A stretch of DNA of 10,095 nt from Candidatus Cloacimonadota bacterium (GTDB taxonomy: Bacteria > Cloacimonadota > Cloacimonadia > Cloacimonadales > TCS61). The notes beneath the pieces are model-generated. The model was not told the DNA's origin, made no database searches, and saw only the letters and a program-made list of their open reading frames with translations. The stretch covers positions 1-10,095 of the forward strand of contig JABIME010000320.1 in NCBI GenBank assembly GCA_018654125.1, written 5' to 3'. Below are positions 1-6,576 of the stretch, piece after piece. The position numbers were made by a program, and so were the translations under genes. Numbering within the stretch: position 1 is the first letter of the stretch; every line of letters begins with the position of its first letter.

Positions 1-140
1 AGATGGTAATGCCAGGTGACAATGTAACAATATCAGCAGAGCTCATTACCCCGATCGCAATGGAGAAAGGTCTTCGTTATGCGATTCGTGAAGGTGGTAG
101 AACTATTGGTGCTGGCGTTGTTGGCGATGTTATTGGGTAA
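1..140 (+). CDS. tuf: Elongation factor Tu, C-terminal end (partial)
   Basis: This is the 3' end of the gene for EF-Tu, the GTPase that carries aminoacyl-tRNA to the ribosomal A site. The first complete codon starts at position 3, and 45 residues remain before the TAA at 138-140. They begin MVMPGDNV and contain the signature [15 protein letters not shown], which belongs to the last strands of beta-barrel domain III, the part that contacts the tRNA T-stem. The match to known EF-Tu C-termini is close throughout, so the identity is not in doubt, although the GTPase domain lies outside the window. Only 14 bp separate the stop codon from rpsJ. This suggests that the str cluster (rpsL-rpsG-fusA-tuf) runs directly into the S10 cluster, as in many bacteria. 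Whether the genome has a second tuf copy cannot be seen. Confidence 0.97.
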   Translation, partial: MVMPGDNVTISAELITPIAMEKGLRYAIREGGRTIGAGVVGDVIG

Positions 141-144
141 TTTC

Positions 145-149
145 GGAGG
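145..149 (+). promoter_or_regulatory. Ribosome-binding site deciding the GTG start of rpsJ
   Basis: GGAGG lies 5 bp before GTG 155, in the 14 bp gap after tuf. No in-frame ATG exists before the conserved S10 core, so this site fixes the start. Confidence 0.85.
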
Positions 150-154
150 AAATA

Positions 155-475
155 GTGGGAAAAACAAATAACGAAAATAAGATTAGAATAAGACTTAAAG
201 CGTACGATTATCGCTTATTAGATAAATCTGTAGCAGAGATAGTTAAAAACACAAAAAACACTGGCGCTAAGATCGTTGGGCCTATTCCTCTTCCTACAGA
301 AAGATCTCTTTACACGGTCTTAAAATCTCCACACGTTAATAAAAAAGCACAGGAACAATTTGAAATGTTAGTGCACAAACGATTGATCGATATAGTAAAT
401 CCTACACCACAAACAACAGGAGCATTAAAGAAATTAAATCTTCCTGCTGGTGTACATGTTGAGATCAGGACGTAA
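155..475 (+). CDS. rpsJ: 30S ribosomal protein S10 (uS10, NusE)
   Basis: S10 sits in the 30S head. As NusE it also pairs with NusB and contacts NusG in transcription antitermination and transcription-translation coupling. The protein is 106 residues, close to the usual 102-105. After a short lysine- and asparagine-rich N-terminus come [16 protein letters not shown] (residues 10-25), the [20 protein letters not shown] segment (42-61) with the long rRNA-penetrating loop, and [18 protein letters not shown], all standard S10. The start is GTG at 155-157: no in-frame ATG precedes the conserved core, and CGGAGG at 144-149 lies 5 bp upstream. With the tuf stop at 140, there is no space for the long autoregulated leader that precedes rpsJ in E. 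coli. S10 is therefore probably cotranscribed with tuf. Confidence 0.97.
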   Translation: MGKTNNENKIRIRLKAYDYRLLDKSVAEIVKNTKNTGAKIVGPIPLPTERSLYTVLKSPHVNKKAQEQFEMLVHKRLIDIVNPTPQTTGALKKLNLPAGVHVEIRT

Positions 476-486
476 AGGAGTTTGAG

Positions 487-1110
487 ATGATAGGATTAAT
501 AGGAAAAAAAATAGGTATGACCCAAATTTTTGACGCTAAGGGAAATGTAATTCCTGTAACCGTTATTCAGGCTGGGCCATGTCGCGTTATTCATCGTAAA
601 AATAAAGATAAACATGGATACGATTCAGTACAATTAGGCTTTGAAGAAGTTGATGAGAAAAAAGTAAGCAAGCCAATGTTAGGACATTTCAAAAAGCATA
701 ATAGCCCTGCATACAGATATCTCAAAGAATTCCGTCTTAAATTATACAAAGATATTAATGAAGGTGAAATCTTTGATGTTAGCATGTTCGAAGAAAACGA
801 GTTGCTTAAAGTAACTGGAACCTCAAAAGGTAAAGGATTTCAGGGCGTAATGAGACGTCACAACTTTCATGGATTTAAAGCGTCACATGGTGTTCATGAA
901 TCTTATAGAGGGCCTGGCTCGATAGGTCAATGTGCTACTCCTGCCAGAGTATTCAAAGGGAAAAAACTTCCCGGACATCAAGGTGTTGATAAAGTTTCAG
1001 TTCTTAACCTACAAGTAGTTAAGGTTGATGTTGAAAAGAATCTGGTAATGGTTAAAGGTGCCATTCCCGGGCATAGAAATTCAATAGTTCGCCTAAGAAA
1101 AGAACTGTAA
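487..1110 (+). CDS. rplC: 50S ribosomal protein L3 (uL3)
   Basis: L3 is an early-assembly 50S protein whose long loop reaches towards the peptidyl-transferase centre. The 207 residues match the family's usual length. The N-terminus GLIGKKIGMTQIFD (3-16) is the classic L3 opening. The central TGTSKGKGFQGVMRRHNF stretch (110-127) and the PGSIGQ segment (143-148), followed by ATPARVFKGKKLPGHQG, form the extended loop. The glutamine of PGSIGQ corresponds by position to the residue methylated by PrmB in E. coli, but the modification is only inferred. The usual loop ending GHMG reads GHQG here, a mild variation. The start is ATG at 487 with AAGGAG at 475-480. The rpsJ gap is 11 bp and the rplD gap 13 bp, consistent with one transcript. 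Confidence 0.97.
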   Translation: MIGLIGKKIGMTQIFDAKGNVIPVTVIQAGPCRVIHRKNKDKHGYDSVQLGFEEVDEKKVSKPMLGHFKKHNSPAYRYLKEFRLKLYKDINEGEIFDVSMFEENELLKVTGTSKGKGFQGVMRRHNFHGFKASHGVHESYRGPGSIGQCATPARVFKGKKLPGHQGVDKVSVLNLQVVKVDVEKNLVMVKGAIPGHRNSIVRLRKEL

Positions 1111-1113
1111 TTT

Positions 1114-1119
1114 GGGAGA
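1114..1119 (+). promoter_or_regulatory. Ribosome-binding site deciding the ATG start of rplD
   Basis: GGGAGA, core GGAG at 1115-1118, lies 5 bp before ATG 1124. It falls inside the reading frame that would begin at TTG 1112, which argues against that longer start. Confidence 0.8.
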
Positions 1120-1123
1120 AATA

Positions 1124-1759
1124 ATGTTAAAGATAAATAAATATTCAATGAAAGGTGAAGAAACAGGAACAAAGACTCTTCCTAAAACCCTTTTTGCTGT
1201 AGAATCAAAAAATCCTAAAGCTTTAATTTATGAAGTTATTAAGACATATCTCGGCAACCAAAGACAAGGGACTTCTTCAACACAAACTCGTGCGGAAGCA
1301 ACGGGTAGTGGTAAAAAACTATATAAACAGAAAGGAACCGGTAATGCAAGACCTGGTAATTTAAGAACTCCACTTCGTGTTGGTGGTGGTGTTGCATTTG
1401 GCCCTAAACCAAAAGATTGGTATAAGAAAATTCCAAAGAAAAAGAAAAGATTAGCACTTAAGCTTGCGTTAACAGAAAGAGCTAACGAAAAACAAGTGAT
1501 CTTGGTTGATTCACTCGATTTCGATAAGCCAAACACAAAAGCTGCTAAAGAATTACTCGCAAAGATTACACCGGAAAAAAGCAGAAAGCTCATCCTTATA
1601 GATGGAAGCGATGTTAATGTGATCAAATCTTTTTCTAATATCCCTTATGTAAAATTGGATAGAGCAGATAGTGTTTATCCTTATGAAGTACTTCATTGCA
1701 ACTGCCTAATCATTACAGAAGCTGCATTGAATAAAATGAAGGAGGTATTTGCAAAATGA
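1124..1759 (+). CDS. rplD: 50S ribosomal protein L4 (uL4)
   Basis: L4 binds 23S rRNA near the exit tunnel, and the tip of its long loop helps form the tunnel constriction with L22. From ATG 1124 the protein has 211 residues, a normal size. The extended loop covers roughly residues 44-95 and includes RAEATGSGKKLYKQKGTGNA and RTPLRVGGGVAFGPKP, the most conserved L4 region. The globular part follows, with KRLALKLALTERA. A TTG at 1112 would add MGEI, but it lies before the ribosome-binding site GGGAGA (1114-1119) and leaves itself without one, so ATG 1124 is preferred. The stop codon overlaps the rplW start as ATGA. In E. coli L4 also represses the S10 operon through a leader. No such leader can lie directly upstream of rpsJ here, so that control is probably absent. 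Confidence 0.96.
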   Translation: MLKINKYSMKGEETGTKTLPKTLFAVESKNPKALIYEVIKTYLGNQRQGTSSTQTRAEATGSGKKLYKQKGTGNARPGNLRTPLRVGGGVAFGPKPKDWYKKIPKKKKRLALKLALTERANEKQVILVDSLDFDKPNTKAAKELLAKITPEKSRKLILIDGSDVNVIKSFSNIPYVKLDRADSVYPYEVLHCNCLIITEAALNKMKEVFAK

Positions 1760-2043
1760 AACAAGCAAGAGAAATAGTTATCGCACCAATGATAACCGAA
1801 AAAACTTCTTCAATTCAACATGCTACTAATAGCTATACTTTTAAAGTTAGCGTTAATGCAAACAAGATAGAGATCGCTAAAGCAATTGAAAATATTTTCA
1901 ATGTAGATGTGATCCGAGTGAATACAATTTGCCAGCGTGGTAAAGTTAAGCGCATGGGAAGATATTCAGGAAAACGTGCCGATTGGAAAAAGGCTATAGT
2001 CAAACTTAAAGAAGGCGATACAATAGCCGAGTTTGAGGCATAG
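1756..2043 (+). CDS. rplW: 50S ribosomal protein L23 (uL23)
   Basis: L23 lies at the mouth of the exit tunnel, where it is the docking point for trigger factor and a contact for SRP and the SecY channel. The protein is 95 residues, as is typical for bacteria. It opens with [12 protein letters not shown] (7-18), the characteristic start, continues with [19 protein letters not shown] and [10 protein letters not shown], and ends with the basic loop [20 protein letters not shown] and an acidic [13 protein letters not shown] tail. The ATG overlaps the rplD stop by 4 bp (ATGA), which suggests translational coupling. A strong AAGGAGG lies at 1739-1745, inside the end of rplD, with 10 bp spacing. Nothing unusual is seen. 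Confidence 0.96.
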   Translation: MKQAREIVIAPMITEKTSSIQHATNSYTFKVSVNANKIEIAKAIENIFNVDVIRVNTICQRGKVKRMGRYSGKRADWKKAIVKLKEGDTIAEFEA

Positions 2044-2054
2044 GGAGAATTAGA

Positions 2055-2885
2055 ATGGGAATTAAAAAATATAGACCGATTACTCCAACGATGAGATTCA
2101 AGACCGGTTTTACTTTCGAAGAGATCACAAAAACTAAACCGGAAAAATCTTTGATTAAACCTCTTCCACAAAAATCTGGAAGAAATCATCATGGTAGAAT
2201 TACATGTCGTCATCGTGGTGGTGGTCATAAAAAACATTATAGAATTATCGATTTTAAAAGAAACAAACATGAAATTCCTGCAAAAGTTGCAGCCATTGAA
2301 TATGATCCTAACAGAAGCGCTAGAATCGCTTTACTCTTCTACGTTGATGGAGAGAAAAGATACATTCTTGCACCATTGGGCATGAAGGTTGACGACCAGG
2401 TAATTTCAGGACCAAAAGCTCCTATTAAAGTGGGGAACGCTCTCCCACTTGATAGAATTCCACTTGGAACAACTGTTCACAATGTTGAATTTAAAGAAGG
2501 TAAAGGTGGCCAAATAGCAAGAAGTGCTGGCTCATATGCACAAGTTGTGGCTAAAGAAGGTGGATATGTTCACGTGAAAATGCCATCAAATGACATTCAT
2601 CTTATTAGAAAAGAATGTTATGCTACTATCGGGCAAGTTGGAAACACAGAACATGATTCAATTGTTATCGGTAAAGCAGGGCGTAATCGCTGGAAAGGTA
2701 TTCGACCAACGGTTCGTGGTGTTGTTATGAATCCAGTAGACCATCCAATGGGTGGTGGTGAAGCGAAAACATCTGGTGGTGGTCACCCAGTATCACCATG
2801 GGGTGTATTGGCCAAAGGTGGTCATACTCGTAAGAAACGTAAGTACTCAGATAAGTACATTATTAAGTCTAAAAAGAAACGATAG
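2055..2885 (+). CDS. rplB: 50S ribosomal protein L2 (uL2)
   Basis: L2 is needed for subunit joining and lies beside the peptidyl-transferase centre. The protein has 276 residues, close to the usual 273-277. The N-terminal half contains [20 protein letters not shown] (41-60), an OB-fold RNA-binding region. The C-terminal SH3-like half contains [17 protein letters not shown] and [20 protein letters not shown]. The histidine at 230 corresponds to E. coli His229, long linked to peptidyl-transferase activity, and is kept. The second histidine of the usual DHPHGGGEG is methionine (232), as I recall for many FCB-group bacteria. The basic tail ends [11 protein letters not shown]. The start is ATG at 2055 with GGGAGA at 2043-2048, overlapping the last base of the rplW stop. 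Gaps to both neighbours are 11 bp. Confidence 0.98.
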   Translation: MGIKKYRPITPTMRFKTGFTFEEITKTKPEKSLIKPLPQKSGRNHHGRITCRHRGGGHKKHYRIIDFKRNKHEIPAKVAAIEYDPNRSARIALLFYVDGEKRYILAPLGMKVDDQVISGPKAPIKVGNALPLDRIPLGTTVHNVEFKEGKGGQIARSAGSYAQVVAKEGGYVHVKMPSNDIHLIRKECYATIGQVGNTEHDSIVIGKAGRNRWKGIRPTVRGVVMNPVDHPMGGGEAKTSGGGHPVSPWGVLAKGGHTRKKRKYSDKYIIKSKKKR

Positions 2886-2896
2886 AAGGAAGAAAT

Positions 2897-3166
2897 ATGT
2901 CTCGATCGATTAAAAAAGGACCCTTTGTAGATACGCATCTAGAGAAAAAAGTAGATGTATTGAATGAAGCAGGTAAAAAAGAAGTTATTAAAACTTGGTC
3001 TAGAAGATCAACTGTTTTACCTAAATTTGTTGAACATACATTTGCTGTCCATAATGGTCGTAAATTTATACCCGTGTATATCACAGAAAATATGGTTGGA
3101 CACAAATTAGGTGAATTTGCTCCCACTCGTATATACCGTGGTCATAAAACAAGAAACAAAGATTAA
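2897..3166 (+). CDS. rpsS: 30S ribosomal protein S19 (uS19)
   Basis: S19 sits in the 30S head, pairs with S13, and contacts the A-site finger and 50S bridges. The protein is 89 residues, within the usual range of about 88-93. It starts [19 protein letters not shown]. It carries the family signature in [20 protein letters not shown] and ends [21 protein letters not shown], all standard. In the usual [10 protein letters not shown] the first glycine is glutamate here ([10 protein letters not shown]), a minor change. The start is ATG at 2897 with an imperfect AAGGAAG (2886-2892) as ribosome-binding site. It lies 11 bp after rplB and 21 bp before the chosen rplV start. Confidence 0.97.
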   Translation: MSRSIKKGPFVDTHLEKKVDVLNEAGKKEVIKTWSRRSTVLPKFVEHTFAVHNGRKFIPVYITENMVGHKLGEFAPTRIYRGHKTRNKD

Positions 3167-3173
3167 AGAAAAA

Positions 3174-3178
3174 GGGAG
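3174..3178 (+). promoter_or_regulatory. Ribosome-binding site deciding the ATG start of rplV
   Basis: GGGAG lies 9 bp before ATG 3188 but directly abuts ATG 3179. The second, downstream ATG is therefore the workable start. Confidence 0.78.
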
Positions 3179-3187
3179 ATGATAGTA

Positions 3188-3553
3188 ATGGAAGCAACAG
3201 CCAGAGTCAGGAACTTAAGAGGTTCGGCCAGAAAGGCAAGATTGATCCTTGATCTTATCCGCGGCAAGTCTGTACCCGAAGCTCAAAAAATACTGCTATT
3301 CTCGAAGAAAAGTGTTGCGGCTGATGTTGGGAAACTTCTTAATTCTGCAATTGCAAATGCAACAATGAAAGAAGGAAAGGTTGATGTTGATAACATGTTC
3401 GTCAGTGAAGTTTTTGCTGATGACGGTCCGATAATGAAAAGATTCCGACCACGTGCTCAAGGTAGAGCAACTGTTATCAGAAGAAGAACTTGTCACATCA
3501 CACTGCATATTTTGGATAAAGAAGAGGAGGCTACCCTTGGGACAAAAAGTTAA
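3188..3553 (+). CDS. rplV: 50S ribosomal protein L22 (uL22)
   Basis: L22 spans the 50S from the surface to the exit tunnel. The tip of its beta-hairpin lines the tunnel constriction, where macrolides and stalling peptides act. From ATG 3188 the protein has 121 residues. It opens EATARVRNLRGSARKARLIL, continues with IRGKSVPEAQKIL, and carries the hairpin in FADDGPIMKRFRPRAQGRAT followed by RRRTCHITLHIL. An ATG at 3179 would add MIV, but it directly abuts the GGGAG site (3174-3178), whereas 3188 is spaced 9 bp from it, so 3188 is preferred. The C-terminus ends in a short acidic tail (DKEEEATLGTKS). The last 17 bp overlap rpsC, and the GAGGAGG coding for part of that tail serves as the rpsC ribosome-binding site. 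Confidence 0.95.
   Translation: MEATARVRNLRGSARKARLILDLIRGKSVPEAQKILLFSKKSVAADVGKLLNSAIANATMKEGKVDVDNMFVSEVFADDGPIMKRFRPRAQGRATVIRRRTCHITLHILDKEEEATLGTKS
3524..3530 (+). promoter_or_regulatory. Ribosome-binding site of rpsC inside rplV
   Basis: GAGGAGG lies 6 bp before TTG 3537 and at the same time codes for the acidic end of L22. It supports the TTG start, which gives the invariant MGQKV N-terminus of S3. Confidence 0.88.
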
Positions 3554-4184
3554 TCCAGTTAGTTATAGAATTGGCGTTAATAAAAATTTCGATTCTATAT
3601 GGTATGCATCAGGAGTGGACTATATTAATAAATTTCATGAAGATCTTAAGATCAAGAAATACATTAATAACAGACTCAAAGATGCAATGATCTCCAAGAT
3701 CATTATTCAAAGAAAAACAAAATCAGTTACAATTGATATTCATACAGCCAGACCTGGACAGGTTATTGGCCGTAAGGGTTCAGAAATTGAAAAATTACGT
3801 AACGAATTAACAGTTCTTGTTAACAAAAACAAGAAGAATGAATTAAACGTGTTTGTAAATGTTCAAGAGATAAAAGATTCTTGGACAGATGCCAAACTTG
3901 TTGGAAAAGAGATTGGATCTCAACTTCAAAGAAGGATATCTTTCCGTAGAGCTATGAAATTTGCAATTCGCAATGCAATGAGAAGCGGCGTACAAGGTAT
4001 TAAGGTTCAATGCTCAGGCCGTTTAGGCGGTGCTGAAATGGCACGTACTGAAAGATATCATGAAGGTAGAACACCTCTTCATACTTTAAGAGCCGACATC
4101 GATTATGCTCTTACCGAAGTTAACACAACTTACGGTATTATTGGCATAAAGATTTGGATCTATAAGGGCGATATCCTTAATTAA
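3537..4184 (+). CDS. rpsC: 30S ribosomal protein S3 (uS3), TTG start
   Basis: S3 lines the mRNA entry tunnel on the 30S head and, with S4 and S5, contributes to mRNA unwinding. The start is TTG at 3537, which gives MGQKVNPVSYRIGV, the near-invariant S3 N-terminus (MGQKV.P...R.G). GAGGAGG at 3524-3530 is spaced 6 bp. An in-frame ATG at 3453 would add 28 unrelated residues read inside rplV and is rejected. The protein has 215 residues, towards the short end of the family (E. coli has 233). The type II KH domain is clear, with HTARPGQVIGRKGSEIEKLR and its GRKG loop at residues 78-81. The C-terminal domain is recognisable from SGRLGGAEMARTERYHEGRT. It overlaps rplV by 17 bp, so the two are probably translationally coupled. 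Confidence 0.95.
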   Translation: MGQKVNPVSYRIGVNKNFDSIWYASGVDYINKFHEDLKIKKYINNRLKDAMISKIIIQRKTKSVTIDIHTARPGQVIGRKGSEIEKLRNELTVLVNKNKKNELNVFVNVQEIKDSWTDAKLVGKEIGSQLQRRISFRRAMKFAIRNAMRSGVQGIKVQCSGRLGGAEMARTERYHEGRTPLHTLRADIDYALTEVNTTYGIIGIKIWIYKGDILN

Positions 4185-4199
4185 TTCAGGAGATTATAA

Positions 4200-4616
4200 A
4201 TGTTAGCACCAAAAAAAGTAAAATATAGAAAAATGCAGAAAGGACGAACCAGAGGTTTGGCTTATCGTGGTAGTACTCTTAATTTCGGAGATTTCGGATT
4301 ATACTCTACTGCACCGGGTTGGCTTTCTAGTCGTCAAATTGAAGCTGCACGTATAACAATTTCACGTAAGATGAAGAGAGCCGGTAAACTTTGGATACGC
4401 GTATTTCCGGATAAACCAATTACTGCAAAACCTGCTGAAACTCGTATGGGTAAAGGTAAGGGAGCACCGGAATATTGGGTTGCCGTTGTTAAACCTGGTA
4501 GAATCATCTTTGAATTTGAAGGTGTAGATGTAGAAACTGCAAAAGAGATCAATCGTCTCGTAGGATACAAACTTCCTGTGAAAATAAAATTAGCGATTAG
4601 AGAGGGAGTTGAATAA
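4200..4616 (+). CDS. rplP: 50S ribosomal protein L16 (uL16)
   Basis: L16 joins late in 50S assembly and helps position the A-site tRNA. The protein has 138 residues, about 136-144 being usual. It begins [20 protein letters not shown], and the core contains [14 protein letters not shown] (38-51), [20 protein letters not shown] (63-82) and [19 protein letters not shown] (83-101). Arg82 aligns with the arginine that YcfD hydroxylates in E. coli; whether it is modified here is unknown. The PGW..SRQ form and the [10 protein letters not shown] segment resemble FCB-group L16 as I recall it. The start is ATG at 4200 with AGGAGA at 4188-4193. The stop TAA shares its last base with the rpmC ATG (TAATG), an arrangement typical of termination-reinitiation. 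Confidence 0.97.
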   Translation: MLAPKKVKYRKMQKGRTRGLAYRGSTLNFGDFGLYSTAPGWLSSRQIEAARITISRKMKRAGKLWIRVFPDKPITAKPAETRMGKGKGAPEYWVAVVKPGRIIFEFEGVDVETAKEINRLVGYKLPVKIKLAIREGVE

Positions 4617-4810
4617 TGAAAATTTCAAATTTGCGTGAAATGACTAATGAAGAGATCACACAAAAGCTTCATGACAGCAAGGAAGAATTGTTCAATTTAA
4701 GATTTCAACAATCTATGAACCGTTTGGAAAATGCAAATAAATTAAAAGATGTTAAGAAAGACATTGCTCGCATGAAAACTCTTTTAACAGAAAGGGAATT
4801 AAGAGGTTAA
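4616..4810 (+). CDS. rpmC: 50S ribosomal protein L29 (uL29)
   Basis: L29 is a small helical protein next to L23 at the tunnel exit, part of the docking surface for nascent-chain factors. The protein is 64 residues, a normal length. It opens [20 protein letters not shown] and shows the helical-hairpin signature [20 protein letters not shown], then [20 protein letters not shown]. The family motif F.LRFQ.A.GQLEN is recognisable, with MNRLEN at the end. The ATG overlaps the rplP stop by one base, and GAGGGAG at 4602-4608 lies inside rplP. Only one base separates its stop from the rpsQ ATG. Confidence 0.96.
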   Translation: MKISNLREMTNEEITQKLHDSKEELFNLRFQQSMNRLENANKLKDVKKDIARMKTLLTERELRG

Positions 4811-4811
4811 C

Positions 4812-5060
4812 ATGGCAAGAATATTAACCAAAACAGGCACTGTCGTTAGCGACAAAATGGATAAAACAATTGTAGTGAAGGTTGAACGTCAGTTCAAGCA
4901 CCCACTATATAAAAAAATTGTTAGAAGACACAAAAAATTTAAAGCTCATGATGAAAATAATGAATGTGGAATCGGTGATGTTGTTCTTATAGCAGAAAGC
5001 AATCCGATAAGCCGTCATAAAAGATGGTCATTGAGCAAAATAATTACGAAAAGTAAATAA
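4812..5060 (+). CDS. rpsQ: 30S ribosomal protein S17 (uS17)
   Basis: S17 is an OB-fold protein that binds 16S rRNA early in assembly of the 30S body. The protein is 82 residues (usual 80-90). Typical features are [20 protein letters not shown] (6-25), the [20 protein letters not shown] region containing the family signature, [13 protein letters not shown], and the closing [10 protein letters not shown]. The start is ATG at 4812. The ribosome-binding site, AAGAGG at 4801-4806, is weaker than its neighbours' and lies within the end of rpmC one base away, so coupling to rpmC translation is likely. It is followed by 10 bp and then rplN. Confidence 0.96.
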   Translation: MARILTKTGTVVSDKMDKTIVVKVERQFKHPLYKKIVRRHKKFKAHDENNECGIGDVVLIAESNPISRHKRWSLSKIITKSK

Positions 5061-5070
5061 GGAGTCTGAA

Positions 5071-5439
5071 ATGATTCAAGCTCAGACAAAATTAATTATA
5101 GCAGATAACTCCGGGGCAAAGAAAGCTCAATGTATCAAAGTTCTTGGTGGATCAAAGAGAAGATACGCTAGTCTCGGTGATGTTATTGTTGTTGCTATTA
5201 AATCAGCAACACCAAATGGTAAGATTAAAAAAGGTGCTGTAGAAAAAGCTGTTATCGTGCGTACACACAAAGAAGTTCGTAGACCTGATGGAACATATAT
5301 TCGTTTCCAGGATAATGCGGCCGTTATCATTGATGAAAGATTAGAGCCGATTGCTACTCGTATCTTTGGTCCTGTTGCACGTGAATTGAGAGAACATGGA
5401 TTTATGAAGATAGTCTCTCTTGCACCAGAAGTTCTTTAG
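5071..5439 (+). CDS. rplN: 50S ribosomal protein L14 (uL14)
   Basis: L14 forms intersubunit bridges and is the docking site for the silencing factor RsfS. The protein is 122 residues, the near-universal length. It opens with [20 protein letters not shown] (1-20). Next come [20 protein letters not shown] and [20 protein letters not shown], which contains the family signature, then [11 protein letters not shown] and [20 protein letters not shown]. No residue looks abnormal. The start is ATG at 5071 with AAGGAG at 5059-5064. In E. coli this gene begins the separate spc operon with its own promoter. Here only 10 bp separate it from rpsQ and no promoter-like sequence is seen, so S10 and spc genes probably share one transcript. 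Confidence 0.98.
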   Translation: MIQAQTKLIIADNSGAKKAQCIKVLGGSKRRYASLGDVIVVAIKSATPNGKIKKGAVEKAVIVRTHKEVRRPDGTYIRFQDNAAVIIDERLEPIATRIFGPVARELREHGFMKIVSLAPEVL

Positions 5440-5447
5440 AGGTAACT

Positions 5448-5792
5448 ATGTTTAAGAGTAATAATAAAAAACAAGGTACAAAAAAGATGAGAATTAAAAA
5501 AGGTGATAACGTTGTAGTTATTGCTGGGAAATACAAAGGAGTAAAAGGTAAAGTTCTTAAAGCAATACCAAAAGAAAGCAGGGTTATTGTTGAAAAAGTT
5601 AACTTTATCAAAAAACATACTCGCCCTAATCAGCAAAATCAGCAGGGTGGTATTGTAGAAAAAGAAGCTCCTATTCATATTTCAAATGTGAAATTGTATA
5701 ATGATAAGATCAATGATGTAACTCGTGCTGTATTTAAAGAGCATGGAGACTCCAGAACACGTGTTTGTAAAAAAACCGGTGATGAGATCTAA
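5448..5792 (+). CDS. rplX: 50S ribosomal protein L24 (uL24)
   Basis: L24 is one of the two assembly-initiating proteins of the 50S and later lies near the tunnel exit. The protein has 114 residues against roughly 101-106 usually. The excess is an N-terminal stretch of 13 residues, [13 protein letters not shown], ahead of the normal opening [20 protein letters not shown] with its KOW motif. The rest is typical: [20 protein letters not shown], then [27 protein letters not shown], and a C-terminal [12 protein letters not shown] chose ATG 5448 because GAGGT (5439-5443) lies 4 bp upstream and overlaps the rplN stop. An internal ATG at 5487 would give the classical N-terminus but has only a poor AAGG-like site before it. 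The exact start is the main uncertainty. Confidence 0.94.
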   Translation: MFKSNNKKQGTKKMRIKKGDNVVVIAGKYKGVKGKVLKAIPKESRVIVEKVNFIKKHTRPNQQNQQGGIVEKEAPIHISNVKLYNDKINDVTRAVFKEHGDSRTRVCKKTGDEI

Positions 5793-5803
5793 GGGAGATT
5801 GGG

Positions 5804-6346
5804 ATGAATAGATTACAAGAAAAATATAACAAAGAAGTAATTCCTTCTCTGATGAAACATTTTGGATTTGATAATGTGCATTGTGTTCCAAAACTAGAAA
5901 AAGTTTCTGTTAATATTGGAGTTGGTGAAGCTACTCAAAACAAAGCGTTACTAGATAATGCAGTTAAAGAGCTAACAACTATCACAGGTAGAAAACCAAT
6001 AGTAACAAAGGCAAAGAAATCTATCTCTAATTTTAAATTAAGAGAAGGAATGCCAATTGGATGTAAAGTAACTCTTCGTGGTGAAGTTATGTACGAATTT
6101 GTAGATAGACTTATCTCGATAGTTATTCCAAGAATTAGAGACTTTAGGGGTACATCAAATAAATCTTTTGACGGACGTGGGAATTATTCAATGGGAATTA
6201 AAGAGCAAACAGTTTTCCCAGAAATTGAATATGATAAGATCGATGCTGTTAGAGGTTTAAATATTACAATTGTAACGTCAGCTAAGAGCGATGAAGAAGG
6301 AAGAGAACTTCTTCGTTTCCTTGGTATGCCGTTCAAGAAAAATTAA
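5804..6346 (+). CDS. rplE: 50S ribosomal protein L5 (uL5)
   Basis: L5 binds 5S rRNA in the central protuberance and touches the P-site tRNA and S13. The protein is 180 residues, the standard length. It begins [20 protein letters not shown]. Characteristic segments are [19 protein letters not shown], the family signature region around [54 protein letters not shown] and [20 protein letters not shown]. The start is ATG at 5804 with GGGAGA at 5793-5798. In E. coli, S8 represses the spc operon by binding the mRNA around the rplE start. I could not recognise a 16S helix-21-like hairpin at the 5780-5830 junction, so that control cannot be claimed from reading alone. Confidence 0.97.
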   Translation: MNRLQEKYNKEVIPSLMKHFGFDNVHCVPKLEKVSVNIGVGEATQNKALLDNAVKELTTITGRKPIVTKAKKSISNFKLREGMPIGCKVTLRGEVMYEFVDRLISIVIPRIRDFRGTSNKSFDGRGNYSMGIKEQTVFPEIEYDKIDAVRGLNITIVTSAKSDEEGRELLRFLGMPFKKN

Positions 6347-6354
6347 GGAAGGAG
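6345..6354 (+). promoter_or_regulatory. Ribosome-binding site deciding the TTG start of rpsN
   Basis: AAGGAAGGAG contains two overlapping AAGGA-type cores; the second, GGAG at 6351-6354, is 5 bp before TTG 6360. It starts on the last two bases of the rplE stop codon. Confidence 0.85.
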
Positions 6355-6359
6355 TAATT

Positions 6360-6545
6360 TTGGCTAAGAAATCATGGGTCGTAAAACAGAAAAGAACTCC
6401 AAAGTACGCAGTGAGAAAATATTCACGCTGTAAAATATGCGGTCGTTCCAGAGCTTATATGAGAGATTTTGGAGTATGCCGTCTTTGCTTTAGAAAATTG
6501 GCCTCAGAAGGTCAGATACCTGGAGTTAAAAAAGCTAGTTGGTAA
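6360..6545 (+). CDS. rpsN: 30S ribosomal protein S14, zinc-binding type (uS14), TTG start
   Basis: S14 is a 30S head protein near the decoding site. This is the short zinc form (type Z, 61 residues), not the 89-101-residue zinc-free form. The zinc ribbon is intact, with Cys24 and Cys27 (CKIC) and Cys40 and Cys43 (CRLC) separated by 12 residues. It is followed by [18 protein letters not shown], the canonical C-terminus. The start is TTG at 6360, giving [20 protein letters not shown], the normal N-terminus of this form. AAGGAAGGAG at 6345-6354 sits 5 bp upstream. The only in-frame ATG (6291) lies deep inside rplE and would add 23 unrelated residues. Zinc-type S14 is often paired with a zinc-free paralogue elsewhere; none is in this window. 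Confidence 0.96.
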   Translation: MAKKSWVVKQKRTPKYAVRKYSRCKICGRSRAYMRDFGVCRLCFRKLASEGQIPGVKKASW

Positions 6546-6576
6546 AAAAATATCAAAAGGGATTAAGGAGAAAAAA

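Noticed and set aside
1112..1123. Longer rplD start at TTG 1112 (adding MGEI)
   Set aside because: The codons for these residues are the ribosome-binding site itself, and ATG 1124 is correctly spaced from it and gives a normal L4 length.
1228..1626. Minus-strand open frame of 132 codons under rplD
   Set aside because: It is fully antisense to a conserved gene, has no family resemblance, and is a compositional shadow. The same holds for the other minus-strand frames, for example 1833-2270 and 8003-8353.
2191..2385. Plus-strand nested frame of 64 codons inside rplB
   Set aside because: It is out of phase with L2 in a region where L2 is strongly conserved, with no ribosome-binding site and no recognisable protein.
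3179..3187. Longer rplV start at ATG 3179 (adding MIV)
   Set aside because: It directly abuts GGGAG with no spacer, while ATG 3188 has a 9 bp spacer and matches L22 N-termini.
3453..3536. Upstream in-frame ATG for rpsC
   Set aside because: The 28 added residues are read out of frame inside rplV and have no counterpart in S3. TTG 3537 gives the invariant MGQKV start behind GAGGAGG.
6291..6359. Upstream in-frame ATG for rpsN
   Set aside because: It lies inside rplE and adds 23 unrelated residues to a protein of fixed 61-residue length; TTG 6360 has a good ribosome-binding site.
6469..6576. Upstream in-frame ATG for rpsH
   Set aside because: It lies inside rpsN, and ATG 6577 behind AAGGAG gives the standard S8 opening (DPIADAIT).
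6546..6576. Possible promoter or regulatory site in the largest gap (31 bp, rpsN-rpsH)
   Set aside because: It holds only A-rich sequence and AAGGAG; no convincing -35/-10 pair or hairpin fits.
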